A DNA stretch of 40,437 bases from Psychrobacter phenylpyruvicus DSM 7000 = NBRC 102152 (GCF_000685805.1 NZ_JMKP01000025.1:1-40437); one strand, 5' to 3'. Shown: positions 7,528 through 16,798, counted from the stretch's first letter. A program made the numbers and translations. The notes: a model not told the origin generated them from the sequence alone.

Positions 7528-9303
7528 TTATGAAAAGCTAGGCTTCTCTACCGGCACCTTGTCATTGACGGGCAGTAATACAATAAAGCGGGTCCGACCA
7601 TTATAGGTATCGGTACGGATACGACCATTGTGAGCCTCAACAATTTGCGATACTAAAGACAATCCTAGTCCAGACCCTTTTCTTTGCTGCTGTAAGCGGA
7701 CAAAAGGACTGAAAATCTCATCGCGCTTGTCCAAAGGAATGCCCTTGCCTTGGTCAATAACGGCCAGCACTGCAAAATTAGGCTCAATAACTGGCTCGGA
7801 TTTTGGTCGACGTAGGCGCTTAGTAAAGCCGATATCATTAGGCTTTGAGGAGTCGGCTTTTGCTTTGTTGTTTTTGTCCTTTTGCTTAGTAGCGTCTGGT
7901 GTTTGACTCAAGTCTGACTGCTCCGCAGCTTTTGGAGCTATAGCTTCTATACCAATAGAATCAGTGGTTTCATTCTCCGTGTCAGGGGCCTGCTCCATCT
8001 CAGCAAAAGTCTCAGTCACAGTTTCTTGCTCATTTGCCGAGCCATCCTCTAAAGTTAAAAGCTGCTCCTCGTCGGCATGCTCTTCTGACTTAGCCATTGC
8101 AATTTGATCTAATAACTGCTTAGGCGGATATAACGCTTCTTCTTGTTCAACCACGCCATATAGATGTACTTCAATTGGCGGCTCACCATGAATTAAGGCA
8201 TTGTTTAATAGGTTTCGAATTAAGTGAATCAATAACTTAGGCTGACCCTCAATGATTAAGGGTTTGCCGTACAAAGTGGCTTCAGGGTAGTGCTGACACT
8301 CTTGGCTAATTAGCTCGTAAAAATCAAAACGCTCATTAGTCTGTGCAGCATGACCTGCATCGAGGCGACTGACCAATAAGATACTCTCCACCAAGTCATT
8401 TAAGCCGGTTAAGTCACGATTGACTGCTTGAGCTCTTTTGTGGAATTTAGCTCGAGTTTCCTCCGACATTTCATTGGCTAGCATCTCCATCATCTCAATT
8501 TGCAGCCGAATTCGGGTAATGGGGGTGCGAAGTTCATGTGAGGCATGGGCCAGTAATAAACTGTTGGCATCGATAAGCTGCTCAATCTTCTGCGCTGCTT
8601 GGTTGAAGCCTCGAGCTAGGCTGGCAATTTCATCGGTACCTTTGGCAGGTACACGAACACTAAAGTTACCTTCACCCAGTTGAGCCATTTGCTTGCTCAT
8701 CTGGTTTATGCGCCAGGTCATCGAATGGGCAATCCATCCTAGAACGATTGACATAAGGGTAAGAAGCGCAAGGGTACCAGTGAAGATATTTAATACTGCC
8801 CATACCTCTGAGCGCTTGGGAGGGTTGCGTGGTTCATACAATAAAGTATAGCCACGATCACTCATCGCTTGGACGTTGACCTGATCTGAAGAAAAAAACG
8901 CCGGCAATAGACGCGAGATTAGTGATGGGTCATCTGGAAGTTGCTTGGGTAAATCACTGTCATCGGTTTGAATCAGTAAGTTGCCATTACGATCATAAAG
9001 CCCCATCTTCGCTTGTAGAGACTCATCAAAGACATCAAAGCTTTTTTTGATAACAGCCAACATAAATCTAGCTTGTAGAAGCTCGTTCATGGTGGTGGCA
9101 TTATCTAGCTCATCCACAAAGGGATCAATTTGGCTAACAATTTGTTTAGCAAGCACTTCCCAGCGAGCGTCGGCTGAGTTGTTGTGCACTAGGTTCATTA
9201 GAGTAACCATGCCAGCAGCAAACAGCACCAGAGTCAGCACCACACTGAAAAAAAGCTTACTAAAGACGGAGGAAGAAAAGTTAAATCGAGGACGACGAGT
9301 CAT
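7528..9303 (-). CDS. Two-component sensor histidine kinase with an insert in the ATPase domain
   Basis: A 591-residue membrane kinase. TM1 is about 15-37, a periplasmic sensor region about 40-165, TM2 about 168-192, and HAMP about 193-245. The HisKA box HASHELRTP has phospho-acceptor H256. The ATPase boxes are N-box RNLLNNALIHG (363-373), G1 DQGKGIP (517-523), F-box FSPF (531-534) and G2 GSGLGLS (543-549). Between N and G1 lies an insert of about 120 residues (386-505), acidic then Lys-rich, where these kinases normally have about 20-40 residues. The gene follows the response regulator, 101 bp downstream on the same strand. The overall plan is EnvZ/RstB-like; the stimulus is unknown. Confidence 0.92.
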   Translation of the reverse strand: MTRRPRFNFSSSVFSKLFFSVVLTLVLFAAGMVTLMNLVHNNSADARWEVLAKQIVSQIDPFVDELDNATTMNELLQARFMLAVIKKSFDVFDESLQAKMGLYDRNGNLLIQTDDSDLPKQLPDDPSLISRLLPAFFSSDQVNVQAMSDRGYTLLYEPRNPPKRSEVWAVLNIFTGTLALLTLMSIVLGWIAHSMTWRINQMSKQMAQLGEGNFSVRVPAKGTDEIASLARGFNQAAQKIEQLIDANSLLLAHASHELRTPITRIRLQIEMMEMLANEMSEETRAKFHKRAQAVNRDLTGLNDLVESILLVSRLDAGHAAQTNERFDFYELISQECQHYPEATLYGKPLIIEGQPKLLIHLIRNLLNNALIHGEPPIEVHLYGVVEQEEALYPPKQLLDQIAMAKSEEHADEEQLLTLEDGSANEQETVTETFAEMEQAPDTENETTDSIGIEAIAPKAAEQSDLSQTPDATKQKDKNNKAKADSSKPNDIGFTKRLRRPKSEPVIEPNFAVLAVIDQGKGIPLDKRDEIFSPFVRLQQQRKGSGLGLSLVSQIVEAHNGRIRTDTYNGRTRFIVLLPVNDKVPVEKPSFS

Positions 9304-9342
9304 AGAAGTGTCTAATATAAATTGAGCCTACTAATAATAAGA

Positions 9343-9377
9343 TAGCGATTCAACTTGATAATTAAATTGAATCGCTA
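9343..9377 (-). repeat. Stem-loop between the response regulator and kinase genes
   Basis: An 11-bp perfect stem: TAGCGATTCAA (9343-9353) and TTGAATCGCTA (9367-9377), with a 13-nt loop. It lies in the mRNA between the response regulator stop and the kinase start. No T-run follows on the coding strand, so a role in mRNA stability or differential expression is more likely than full termination. Confidence 0.6.
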
Positions 9378-9404
9378 AGTGTTTAATGCAGTAAGCCCGT
9401 ATCG

Positions 9405-10127
9405 TTATACTTGGTCGGTAGCAAACTGATATCCCACACCACGAACGGTAATAATGCGTTTTGGTTGGCGAGGGTTGTCTTCGATTAAAGCTCTTAGACG
9501 AGAAATATGTACATCTATGGCACGATCAATATTGTCTGAGCTGTCATCGTTAGGCATAGCTTGCCACAATTGCTCACGATTTAATACTTTGCCAGCGTGC
9601 GTAGCGAAGTAATGCAACAATTGGAATTGATGCGTGGTTAAACGCACTGGCTTATCATCAATGGTCACTTCATGGCTGTCTGGGAAGACACTTAGACGAC
9701 CAAAGGTCAAGCTGTCTGATTGACTGTCGGCTTGATTTGGCTGCTCATGGCGGCGCAAAACGGCGCGAATACGTGCCAGTAGCTCACGGGGCTCAAAGGG
9801 CTTGGATATATAGTCATCGGCACCCATCTCTAAGCCCAACACGCGGTCTGTAGTATCGCCTTTAGCGGTTAGCATCACAATAGGCACTTTATTAGTTTGA
9901 CTGTTTTTGCTACCGCGAATCTTCTGACAGACTTGCATACCATCCATGTCAGGTAGCATTAAGTCTAAGATAATCAAGTCAATGGCGCGCTCTTTGGCAT
10001 CCAGGATATCCAGACCTTCTTGGCCAGTGGAAGCATGATGAACTTCATAATAGTTCATCGTTAAATAATCACTAATCAGTTCAGCTAAATCTGGATCATC
10101 TTCAATTATTAGTATTTGTTTGCTCAT
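9405..10127 (-). CDS. OmpR/PhoB-family response regulator
   Basis: A 240-residue regulator. The receiver domain (1-122) has acidic pocket EDD (9-11), phospho-acceptor D55 in ILDLMLPD, a Thr in MLTAK and K109. The C-terminal winged helix (about 145-238) ends with RGVGYQF, typical of OmpR-type DNA-binding domains. The start is ATG 10127, because AAGGAT sits 7 nt upstream; an in-frame ATG 21 bases earlier lacks a site and the preceding residues look unconserved. It is the partner of the kinase downstream. The similarity is general (RstA/OmpR-like), so no symbol is given. Confidence 0.93.
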   Translation of the reverse strand: MSKQILIIEDDPDLAELISDYLTMNYYEVHHASTGQEGLDILDAKERAIDLIILDLMLPDMDGMQVCQKIRGSKNSQTNKVPIVMLTAKGDTTDRVLGLEMGADDYISKPFEPRELLARIRAVLRRHEQPNQADSQSDSLTFGRLSVFPDSHEVTIDDKPVRLTTHQFQLLHYFATHAGKVLNREQLWQAMPNDDSSDNIDRAIDVHISRLRALIEDNPRQPKRIITVRGVGYQFATDQV

Positions 10128-10846
10128 AATAATCCTTAAAATATTCAATAATTTATTTAATAAATGGTTTTATCTGCTTAACTTAGCCATGAGTGGGGTA
10201 GTCATTAATAATTGTTACCAGTAATTTAATTGTTATTTTACTGGTCCGTTACTGTATTGAGTCCTACTAGTGAGCAATAGCTTTATTAAAGTAGAGAGGC
10301 CTACCATACTCAAGCTTACTTTAAGCAATATTATAACTATATTCACCAACCCCTGCCTATCTTAACGATACACAGTTTGTTACTTTTAATCTCTATTGTT
10401 ACACAGCCCCTTGCTCTGACTATAAATCTACTGAGAAATGGGTCGACTACAACTAACAGTAGTCAGTCTTAATAAATTATGCTAAAAAAGCAACAGGCCC
10501 TAATTTATAATACAAATATGCAGGCTCTTGTTATAGCAATAAACAGTTTATCATTAAAACTTAATGGCTATAGCTATGTATATGTTGATAATAGTTAGGT
10601 GTTTTGCTAGTTATGTTTGCATACTGTGCACAAATGCATAGGGCTGAATCGATTGATAGCCGCGCTCCGCCTGAGGTAGCCAAGCACTCGTGAACAGTTA
10701 ATACTTAATACAGGCTGTCTATGTATCACCCTTATTCCCACAGCTGATGCCTTAATAAAAAGGCAGTATTTACACAAAGTAATGACTCGTTGCTATGATA
10801 ATGGGCTATTATTTATTTCTAATAATTTAAAGTGGATAGGTAAGTT
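10128..10846. other. Intergenic region of about 720 bp
   Basis: It lies between the divergent response regulator and cytochrome b561 genes and must hold both promoters. Several A/T-rich -10-like hexamers occur (for example TATAAT at 10507-10512), but none has a convincing -35 partner. I see no open frame with a ribosome binding site and no tRNA. A small RNA cannot be excluded at this length. Confidence 0.5.
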
Positions 10847-11407
10847 ATGTCTATGGCACCAAATAACCATCGCTCTAATACTGTGACAGCCGTGAAACCT
10901 AATAAATGGTCTTCTGCGGTAAAGATTTTCCATTGGGGCAGCGTACTGCTACTTATTGTGGTCTGGGGGATGATAACTCTACATAAGGGCTCATCAGCAG
11001 GGGATACCTATTTAGATTTACACCGGGCCTTTGGGGTCAGCCTATTGTTCTGGATGATTGCTAGGGTAATCAGTCGTGTTATTAGCCCAACGCCTGCTAG
11101 CGTACCTATGCCAAAGTGGCAAACTGCAGTGTCGCATCTGACCCATTTACTACTGTATGTATTGTTATTTGCTATGCCGTTATCTGGTATTTTAATGACA
11201 TGGTATGGGGGAAGAGCTATTGATATGTTTGGTGTGTTTCAGTTGCCTAGCATCTTGGCTACTGACCGAGGTCAGGCAAGGTTTTTTAATAACCTGCATA
11301 CCGATGTGATCTGGCCAATGCTGTTGGTATTTACTGCATTACATATTTTAGGAGCGTTACAGCATCAATTTATCAAAAAAGACAATATTATGTCGCGGAT
11401 TAAATAG
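10847..11407 (+). CDS. Cytochrome b561 family protein
   Basis: A 186-residue four-helix inner-membrane di-heme b protein. Histidines suitable as heme ligands are H29 (KIFHWGS), H59 (LDLHRAFG), H97/H100 (SHLTHLL), H151 (NNLHTD) and H166 (LHILGAL). This layout matches bacterial CybB/YodB quinol:superoxide-type oxidoreductases. The start has a GGATAGG-like site 7 nt upstream. It is followed by a terminator shared with the min genes. Confidence 0.92.
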   Translation: MSMAPNNHRSNTVTAVKPNKWSSAVKIFHWGSVLLLIVVWGMITLHKGSSAGDTYLDLHRAFGVSLLFWMIARVISRVISPTPASVPMPKWQTAVSHLTHLLLYVLLFAMPLSGILMTWYGGRAIDMFGVFQLPSILATDRGQARFFNNLHTDVIWPMLLVFTALHILGALQHQFIKKDNIMSRIK

Positions 11408-11470
11408 CCTTTTATATAGACATCTATGTTTATTAATACGTGCTACTTATTGATACTTAGTATAAGCATA

Positions 11471-11497
11471 AAAAAATCGCCCATTGGCGATTTTTTT
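11471..11497. terminator. Bidirectional terminator between cytochrome b561 and minE
   Basis: ATCGCC (11476-11481) pairs with GGCGAT (11486-11491), with an A-run on the left and a T-run on the right, so the stem extends and ends both convergent transcripts. Confidence 0.9.
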
Positions 11498-11517
11498 ATT
11501 ATAAGTGGTGCGAAGGC

Positions 11518-11802
11518 TTACTTAGCATCAGGTAGGTTGATGTTCATCTCTAACACGTCAAGGTTGTCTTCATGACGGTGGTTGATATTCACATCATTAA
11601 TCTGTACGCCGTTGACGTACTTATTCACCACTTCAAGAATTTCACGCTTCATTTTCTCGATACGGTCAGCGGTAAGACGAGAGTTTAAACGGTTTTCACT
11701 GGCGACAATAACCTTAAGTCGCTCAGTAGCTGTGTTGGCACTACCAGAGGTTTTAGTCTCTGTGCCAAACAAGCTGCTCCAAAATCCTTTTTTTCTAGAC
11801 AT
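11518..11802 (-). CDS. minE: Cell division topological specificity factor MinE
   Basis: A 94-residue MinE. It displaces MinD-ATP from the membrane and drives the pole-to-pole oscillation that keeps the Z-ring at midcell. The anti-MinCD helix (about 27-40, [12 protein letters not shown]) and the dimerising topological domain ending in [11 protein letters not shown] are clear. The N-terminal FWSSLFG is the membrane-targeting segment. The start is 2 bp after the minD stop, so translation is coupled. Confidence 0.97.
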   Translation of the reverse strand: MSRKKGFWSSLFGTETKTSGSANTATERLKVIVASENRLNSRLTADRIEKMKREILEVVNKYVNGVQINDVNINHRHEDNLDVLEMNINLPDAK

Positions 11803-11804
11803 AT

Positions 11805-12617
11805 TTAACCCCCAAACCAGCGTTGTAAGAAACTTTTCTTCTTAACGTCAATATGACGTAACGGTCTTTCTTCGCCTAAGAAGCGTGCAACGATATCATC
11901 GTAGCACTGACCAGCTACTGAATCTTGATAGTGAATAACAGGTTCACCATGGTTAGAAGCTTCAAGGACGCTATTACTTTCTGGAACTACCCCAAGTAAA
12001 GGAACTTTCAAAATGTCGTTAGAAATGGTATCGATATCCATCATTTCTTTTGCAGCAGCGCGTTCAGGGTTATAACGGTTAATAACCAAGTGTTCGCGGA
12101 CGGTGCCAGTACCTTCTTCTACTTTTTTAGTACGGCTTTGTAGCACGCCAATAATGCGGTCAGAGTCACGTACTGAAGAGATTTCAGGGTTGGTAACGAT
12201 GATGGCTTCATCTGCATGATACATTGCAAGCTGCGCACCACGCTCAATACCCGCTGGCGAGTCACAAATAATGTAGTCAAATTGCTTTGATAGCTCTTCC
12301 ATAACCTCAGCAACCCCTTCATCAGTTAGGGCATCTTTATCTCTGGTTTGACTGGCAGGAAGAATGTATAGATTCTCTAACTGTTTGTCTTTAACCAAAG
12401 CTTGCTGTAAGCGGGCGTTTCCTGAGATTACGTCAACGAAATCATAAACGATACGGTTTTCACAGCCCATAAGCAAGTCAAGGTTACGCAAACCCACATC
12501 AAAGTCGATGACCACTGTTTTGTAACCACGTAATGCTAAGCCTGCGGCAAAAGAAGCACTGGTCGTCGTCTTGCCGACACCGCCTTTACCTGAGGTAATT
12601 ACAACGATTTTTGCCAC
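11805..12617 (-). CDS. minD: Septum site-determining ATPase MinD
   Basis: A 270-residue deviant Walker ATPase. The P-loop [10 protein letters not shown] has signature K11 and catalytic K16, and the C-terminal amphipathic helix (about 259-270, [11 protein letters not shown]) binds the membrane. It recruits MinC and is recycled by MinE. The start is GTG (12615-12617), with AGGAG nine bases upstream. Between them sits ATG CCG TAG, whose stop shares its last base with the GTG. minC lies 312 bp upstream, so minDE may have its own promoter. Confidence 0.97.
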   Translation of the reverse strand: MAKIVVITSGKGGVGKTTTSASFAAGLALRGYKTVVIDFDVGLRNLDLLMGCENRIVYDFVDVISGNARLQQALVKDKQLENLYILPASQTRDKDALTDEGVAEVMEELSKQFDYIICDSPAGIERGAQLAMYHADEAIIVTNPEISSVRDSDRIIGVLQSRTKKVEEGTGTVREHLVINRYNPERAAAKEMMDIDTISNDILKVPLLGVVPESNSVLEASNHGEPVIHYQDSVAGQCYDDIVARFLGEERPLRHIDVKKKSFLQRWFGG

Positions 12618-12819
12618 TACGGCATACTCCTATAAATTTGAAAGTGGGCGATAATTTGCCCATAACTAAAATAAAATTGGCTATATTGTATGGTGAAATC
12701 TTCAGCTTCTTATATTGCAGAAGCCTGTACAGCACAACTCAGCCAAAAAAGTCAAATTTTGTGTCATTAGATTATCACAGATAACATTGAAGTAACAGCA
12801 TTCGCTTGATTATAAAGGG

Positions 12820-12891
12820 GTAAGCAGGGTTATGTGTGTGAATTTAATGCAAGTTTTTATTTCTATTTCCTTACTGAATACGCCTGCTTAC
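12820..12891 (-). repeat. Long-loop inverted repeat in the minC-minD gap
   Basis: GTAAGCAGG (12820-12828) and CCTGCTTAC (12883-12891) are 9-bp perfect arms with a 54-nt loop. A second short hairpin, GCTTCT/AGAAGC, lies at 12705-12724. Together they suggest structured RNA in the unusual 312-bp gap. No gene is seen there. Confidence 0.5.
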
Positions 12892-12929
12892 TTTAATCTA
12901 ACTGTATGTGTCGGTTATTTATGAAGCGC

Positions 12930-13754
12930 TTAGTTGTCTTTTATGATTTCAAATACTAAGCCTTCACCTTCCACAAATCTAACCTGAACTGGCTTATCAA
13001 TCACCTCTGTAGGAATACTGTCATGCAAACAGTAGGTGCCTGCAACAGAGACTAGTGAAGGGTTAAAGCGTTGACAGAAAATTCTAGCGTCTTTATCGCC
13101 TGTGGCACCAGCTACTAAGCGACCTTGTGCTCGTCCATAGATATGCAGGCTATTATCGGTAATGGCTTCAGCACCATTATTGACACTATCGGTTAATACC
13201 AAATCTCCTCCGACGTGGTTAATGCTTTGTCCTGAACGCAGCATTTGATCATAAAATAACGTGGTCATGGTCTCAGCATCAGCTAAGTTTGGCTCGTCAG
13301 GGGATACTGCTGTTTCATTAACAGGGCTTTGTGCCTGGGCGGGGCTAACCGTTTTACTGCCTTCTTCATTATCCGTAGTTACAGTGGCATTAACCGTAGC
13401 CTGAGGGGTGGTAGCGGCAGACGTTTGTTTTTTGGCAGGTCTGAGCAGCTCAATACGTTTCCCATCTCCAGGGAAGATAGCCAAGCGTAAAGATTTGGCT
13501 GCTTCGTCAAGGATACCGGTGACCACCCCGATAGGCTGTAGTCCCCATGACCAAAAAAGGTCCACCAAGGCGTCCAAGTCTTGCTCCACATCACTATCAA
13601 TAATGATTGGAATTTGGCTATTTCTATTGCTTAAGTTAGCGGCTAAATAGGCATCAATTTCGCTAAGATCGGCTGTTTCAAGCTTGATGCGAGTGAAGGT
13701 CAGCATCTTGCCGTACATTTTCAATGACGGAGTAACCTCTGTAGGGGCTGTCAT
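12930..13754 (-). CDS. minC: Septum site-determining protein MinC
   Basis: A 274-residue FtsZ antagonist. The N-terminal domain (about 10-105) blocks FtsZ polymers. The C-terminal beta-helix domain (about 170-272) dimerises and binds MinD; HIYGRAQGRLVAGA and the Cys-containing NPSLVSVAGTYC stretch are typical. A Thr/Ala/Ser-rich linker (about 108-165) is longer than in E. coli. AAGGAT lies 5 nt before the ATG. It is the first gene of the min set. Confidence 0.95.
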   Translation of the reverse strand: MTAPTEVTPSLKMYGKMLTFTRIKLETADLSEIDAYLAANLSNRNSQIPIIIDSDVEQDLDALVDLFWSWGLQPIGVVTGILDEAAKSLRLAIFPGDGKRIELLRPAKKQTSAATTPQATVNATVTTDNEEGSKTVSPAQAQSPVNETAVSPDEPNLADAETMTTLFYDQMLRSGQSINHVGGDLVLTDSVNNGAEAITDNSLHIYGRAQGRLVAGATGDKDARIFCQRFNPSLVSVAGTYCLHDSIPTEVIDKPVQVRFVEGEGLVFEIIKDN

Positions 13755-13870
13755 AACAAATCCTTAAAGAAAAAATAGCAAAGTTTTTAATAAGTTGTGA
13801 GTCTAATACAGGAGTGATTAGTAAGTTTTTTTATGGTGGTGTTGTTAGTATTGATTATTATAATAATACG

Positions 13871-14962
13871 CTATAGATGCAAGTACTCTTGGTGTTTCCA
13901 CTGTTGAACTTTGACTTGGTTTTCAAAGGCGCTCAGAGCATCCTCTATTATACTGTTCACGAAGGCATCTAGCTCTGGATTTTGTAAGTCGATATTGGCC
14001 ACTGCCTTTGCGACCTCATCCATGATGGCATCTGTAATGTGACTTTGAGTTAGGTGTGAAAATAAGGTTTGGGTGATATTCTCACCGATATTTTGGCTAA
14101 TGCTATGTAATTGGCTTTCAATTAGGCCTCCTGCTATGGGAATCATGCGAAGATAGCGTCTTAATTCAGGCGTGTGGTTTAGGGCTTCTTGAACGGCGAC
14201 TCCGACCTGTATTGATAACTCATGCGTAGCTTGGCTTTGTGCCATCTGCCTAAGCTGGGGTCCAAGCTCTTGTTTTAGTATAGACGATAACATAGCTTGA
14301 ATTTGCGGGCGATTTTTATTAAAAGTTTCATCAATAAAACGCTGATTGGCCTGCTCATCGGCGAACTGTTGACGCAAGTTATCTGTGGCGGTCAAAATAA
14401 CGCGGTCCGACAACTCTTCAAATATCAGGTCGTAATAAAACTTGCCACGCTCGATCCATTTTTGAGGCAGAACTTGATAGCCCAGCTGATACAGCTTACG
14501 CCCAATAAAAAATGCCCGTAATAATCTTAAGGCGCGAAACTGTGGAAAACAGCCCAGCACTTCATACCAATGGGCGAAAGGGAAGAAGAACCATCGGCTG
14601 TAGCGCTGGCCTAATATTGATAAGCACCAACGCAGTACCAGTTCTGCAATCAAGAATATAGTAAAGAAGCCGCCCATTACCCGTAGAGGGTGATGAATGT
14701 TTTCTGCATAAAATTGTACGTGCTGTGACAGGTTCAGCCATTCAGCCACTTGGCCTATGAACTTACTCATTAATAGTAAATCAAGGCTGATGAGGCTTAG
14801 GTCAATCACGATGACTAGCAGCATTATCATGTCATACCACAACGCCAATTTTGCCGCAGTTTTGCTTCTCAAAGGGTTGTCTGGTTGGCCTTGATTATTG
14901 TTAGGGTTACTATCAGAGCTGCCTGTGAGTGCGTTGCTATTGGTATTGTCCGGGTCTGTCAT
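13871..14962 (-). CDS. Uncharacterised membrane protein with voltage-sensor-like segment
   Basis: A 363-residue protein not recognised by name. Residues 1-35 are Asn/Ser/Asp-rich and probably disordered. Hydrophobic helices lie at about 42-66 and 95-118; the second carries E107 and R111. The stretch HWYEVLGCFPQF (131-142) resembles an S3 segment and leads into RALRLLRAFFIGRK (143-156), with R143, R146 and R149 every third residue as in an S4 voltage sensor. No pore helix or selectivity filter follows. The remainder (about 165-363) is helical and polar, with a short AGGL hydrophobic patch near 277. It could be a voltage-sensor-only or channel-derived protein; the function is unknown. Confidence 0.55.
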   Translation of the reverse strand: MTDPDNTNSNALTGSSDSNPNNNQGQPDNPLRSKTAAKLALWYDMIMLLVIVIDLSLISLDLLLMSKFIGQVAEWLNLSQHVQFYAENIHHPLRVMGGFFTIFLIAELVLRWCLSILGQRYSRWFFFPFAHWYEVLGCFPQFRALRLLRAFFIGRKLYQLGYQVLPQKWIERGKFYYDLIFEELSDRVILTATDNLRQQFADEQANQRFIDETFNKNRPQIQAMLSSILKQELGPQLRQMAQSQATHELSIQVGVAVQEALNHTPELRRYLRMIPIAGGLIESQLHSISQNIGENITQTLFSHLTQSHITDAIMDEVAKAVANIDLQNPELDAFVNSIIEDALSAFENQVKVQQWKHQEYLHL

Positions 14963-15080
14963 CTGCTGCTATGCCTGTAGATTAAAAGGGCCGTAAGCCT
15001 TTAGTAGATAATGAGTAAGGGTTGAACACAGTTTATCAAACCAAGATTGCAAAGCTATAAATCATTATAAATAATTGAGT

Positions 15081-16043
15081 CTATAAAGATTTAGGCGAGT
15101 TTTCGAAATCGGCTTTGATGCGTGAGATTTGCTCATCCTTATTTTTCCAAATTTCATCCAACCAAGCATACATAGTTTGCTTCATTGCCTCATCATTATT
15201 GTAGTCACCCTCTTCAATAGCGGTAAATAGCTCTTGCGGGATATCAATACGCTGCACATGTACCCCTAAGCGTTTGACATTGCCTTTCCATAAGTCAGTA
15301 TAAGATGGACTGCCATCTGGATAGACGATGGTCATGTCCAAGATGCCGTCGATTTGAGGCCCTAAAGCTTGAATGGCCAATGAGATACCACCAGCTTTTG
15401 GCTTTAATAGGTTTTTATAAGGGGAGTTTTGAGCGTCACGCTTTTTGGGCGTAAAGCGCGTGCCTTCTAAGTAGTTGAGCAAAGCAAAAGGTTTGTCCTT
15501 AAGCAGTTCGCAAGCTCGCTTAGCCTCCAATATGTCTCTATCTTTTAGTCTAGGGTTTTTGGCAATTTCTGCTTTAGAATGGCGCTTCATCATAGGGAAG
15601 TCTAAGAAGTAGAAAGCTTGACCAATAAAGGGAATATAAATCAGATTGTATTTAGTGAAAAAGCGGGTCAGTGGCAGGCGATCTTGGCTGATATATTGCA
15701 CGATACTAGTATCGACCCAAGACAAGTGATTGCTGATTAACAGATATTGTTTATCTTCTTCGAGATCATCAGGCAGTTCGATACGCCAGTCTCGTTCAGG
15801 CAGAATATTATCTATAAGTAAGTTATTGGTTTTAATCCAATGTTTGGTAATTCTGATGACGTTTTCATCAGCAACGCTAGACCCGGTCGCTACTTTGGTA
15901 GCGCCAAGCAACCATAAAGGGATACCATAAGTTAGGGTGTTGGTGCCAATTACCCCAGCTGCAGTAGCAAAAGATGCAGCTTTACCGACAATAGGCGCTT
16001 TGTTATGCAGGTTTTGATATATATTTTTTATTTTGTTTTTCAT
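15081..16043 (-). CDS. PlsC/YihG-type 1-acylglycerol-3-phosphate acyltransferase family protein
   Basis: A 320-residue acyltransferase of the LPLAT superfamily. Motif I is NHLSWVD (H106, D111, catalytic dyad), motif II lies near FTKYNLIYIPFIG (129-141), motif III is EGTRF (193-197) and motif IV is VYP (240-242). A hydrophobic N-terminus (about 23-50) anchors it to the inner membrane. The long C-terminal region and the EGTRFTPKK motif resemble E. coli YihG and eukaryotic LCLAT1. It likely acylates lysophospholipid for membrane lipid remodelling; the exact acceptor is inferred. Confidence 0.87.
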   Translation of the reverse strand: MKNKIKNIYQNLHNKAPIVGKAASFATAAGVIGTNTLTYGIPLWLLGATKVATGSSVADENVIRITKHWIKTNNLLIDNILPERDWRIELPDDLEEDKQYLLISNHLSWVDTSIVQYISQDRLPLTRFFTKYNLIYIPFIGQAFYFLDFPMMKRHSKAEIAKNPRLKDRDILEAKRACELLKDKPFALLNYLEGTRFTPKKRDAQNSPYKNLLKPKAGGISLAIQALGPQIDGILDMTIVYPDGSPSYTDLWKGNVKRLGVHVQRIDIPQELFTAIEEGDYNNDEAMKQTMYAWLDEIWKNKDEQISRIKADFENSPKSL

Positions 16044-16203
16044 AAAAAAGACCGTGTAGATTGTTCAAAAGCATAATGGACGATAGCTCACTCACCCAGA
16101 TTACCTGTATAGGCTTAAGTTAATAAATAAGCTAAGCATAGTGGTACTCATGGCTTTAAAGCAAATGGATATATGAAATAGCATTAAATTTCTAGCAAAT
16201 ACA

Positions 16204-16219
16204 GTTTACGATTGTAAAC
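16204..16219. repeat. Perfect palindrome, possible operator
   Basis: GTTTAC-GATT-GTAAAC, 6-bp arms around 4 bases, about 160 bp upstream of the acyltransferase start. A dyad this size would fit a dimeric regulator, perhaps of the TetR or GntR type, but no regulator gene is nearby to tie it to. Confidence 0.35.
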
Positions 16220-16691
16220 CACGCTTGACCCTGATAACAATGGTCTTTGCTAACATAAAGTGGATTCATTACCGAACAGGGGTAAGAAAGTCCCAATAAC
16301 CCTGTATATTTCTAAGGCAAATACCGAACCAAAAATAAAACTCAATGCTAATAAGCGAGTAATAAATATTTATTAATGAATTTATTTATTGGTTCTTTTA
16401 TTTATGACTGATTGAAAGTGGCCTCAATACAACATAGAAAATATCTTTATAATGCCGTTATACGGTAGTAGCGTTATGTTATATAGTGTATAGATGTCAT
16501 ACATCAAAACCACAAAATATTACATAGTATAAGGTAGAAAACGGCATAATATCTTATGAAACATTTGCTAACTTTATTAAGTAAATCTTTCTACTTATAA
16601 TGAAAGTTATACAATTATCCAACCAATTTTATTGCTTCTCTGAAGGCTTACCCTAAATATAGATACTATCATGAGTCAGAGTTCTCAGATC

Positions 16692-16722
16692 TTAAGGTCT
16701 CTAAGTTAGGTTAGGATATAAT
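16692..16722 (+). promoter_or_regulatory. Candidate promoter of the OmpA-like lipoprotein
   Basis: A perfect TATAAT lies at 16717-16722, 76 bp before the start codon. The best -35 is a poor TTAAGG (16692-16697) with a 19-bp spacer, so an activator may be needed. Confidence 0.4.
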
Positions 16723-16798
16723 TGGTAACAACGGACTTTCTATCAGTAGATAGATTTAGCAAATAGCCAATTAACAAATTAAATTTTAAGGATTGAAT

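Larger units (their letters stand above)
16044..16798. other. Intergenic region of about 755 bp with operator-like palindrome
   Basis: A divergent spacer between the acyltransferase and OmpA-like genes, strongly A/T-rich. The notable sites in it (the palindrome 16204-16219 and a -10 at 16717) are listed separately. No open frame with a ribosome binding site and no tRNA was found. Confidence 0.5.

Noticed and set aside
10128..10846. A small gene or tRNA in the 720-bp spacer
   Set aside because: No frame with a ribosome binding site and no cloverleaf was seen on either strand.
12614..12632. The ATG CCG TAG mini-frame as the true minD start
   Set aside because: It is out of frame with MinD and stops after two codons; the AGGAG spacing fits the GTG.
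16225..16256. TTGACC as a -35 in the 755-bp spacer
   Set aside because: No -10 hexamer at 16-18 bp; the nearest, TAACAT, is 20 bp away.
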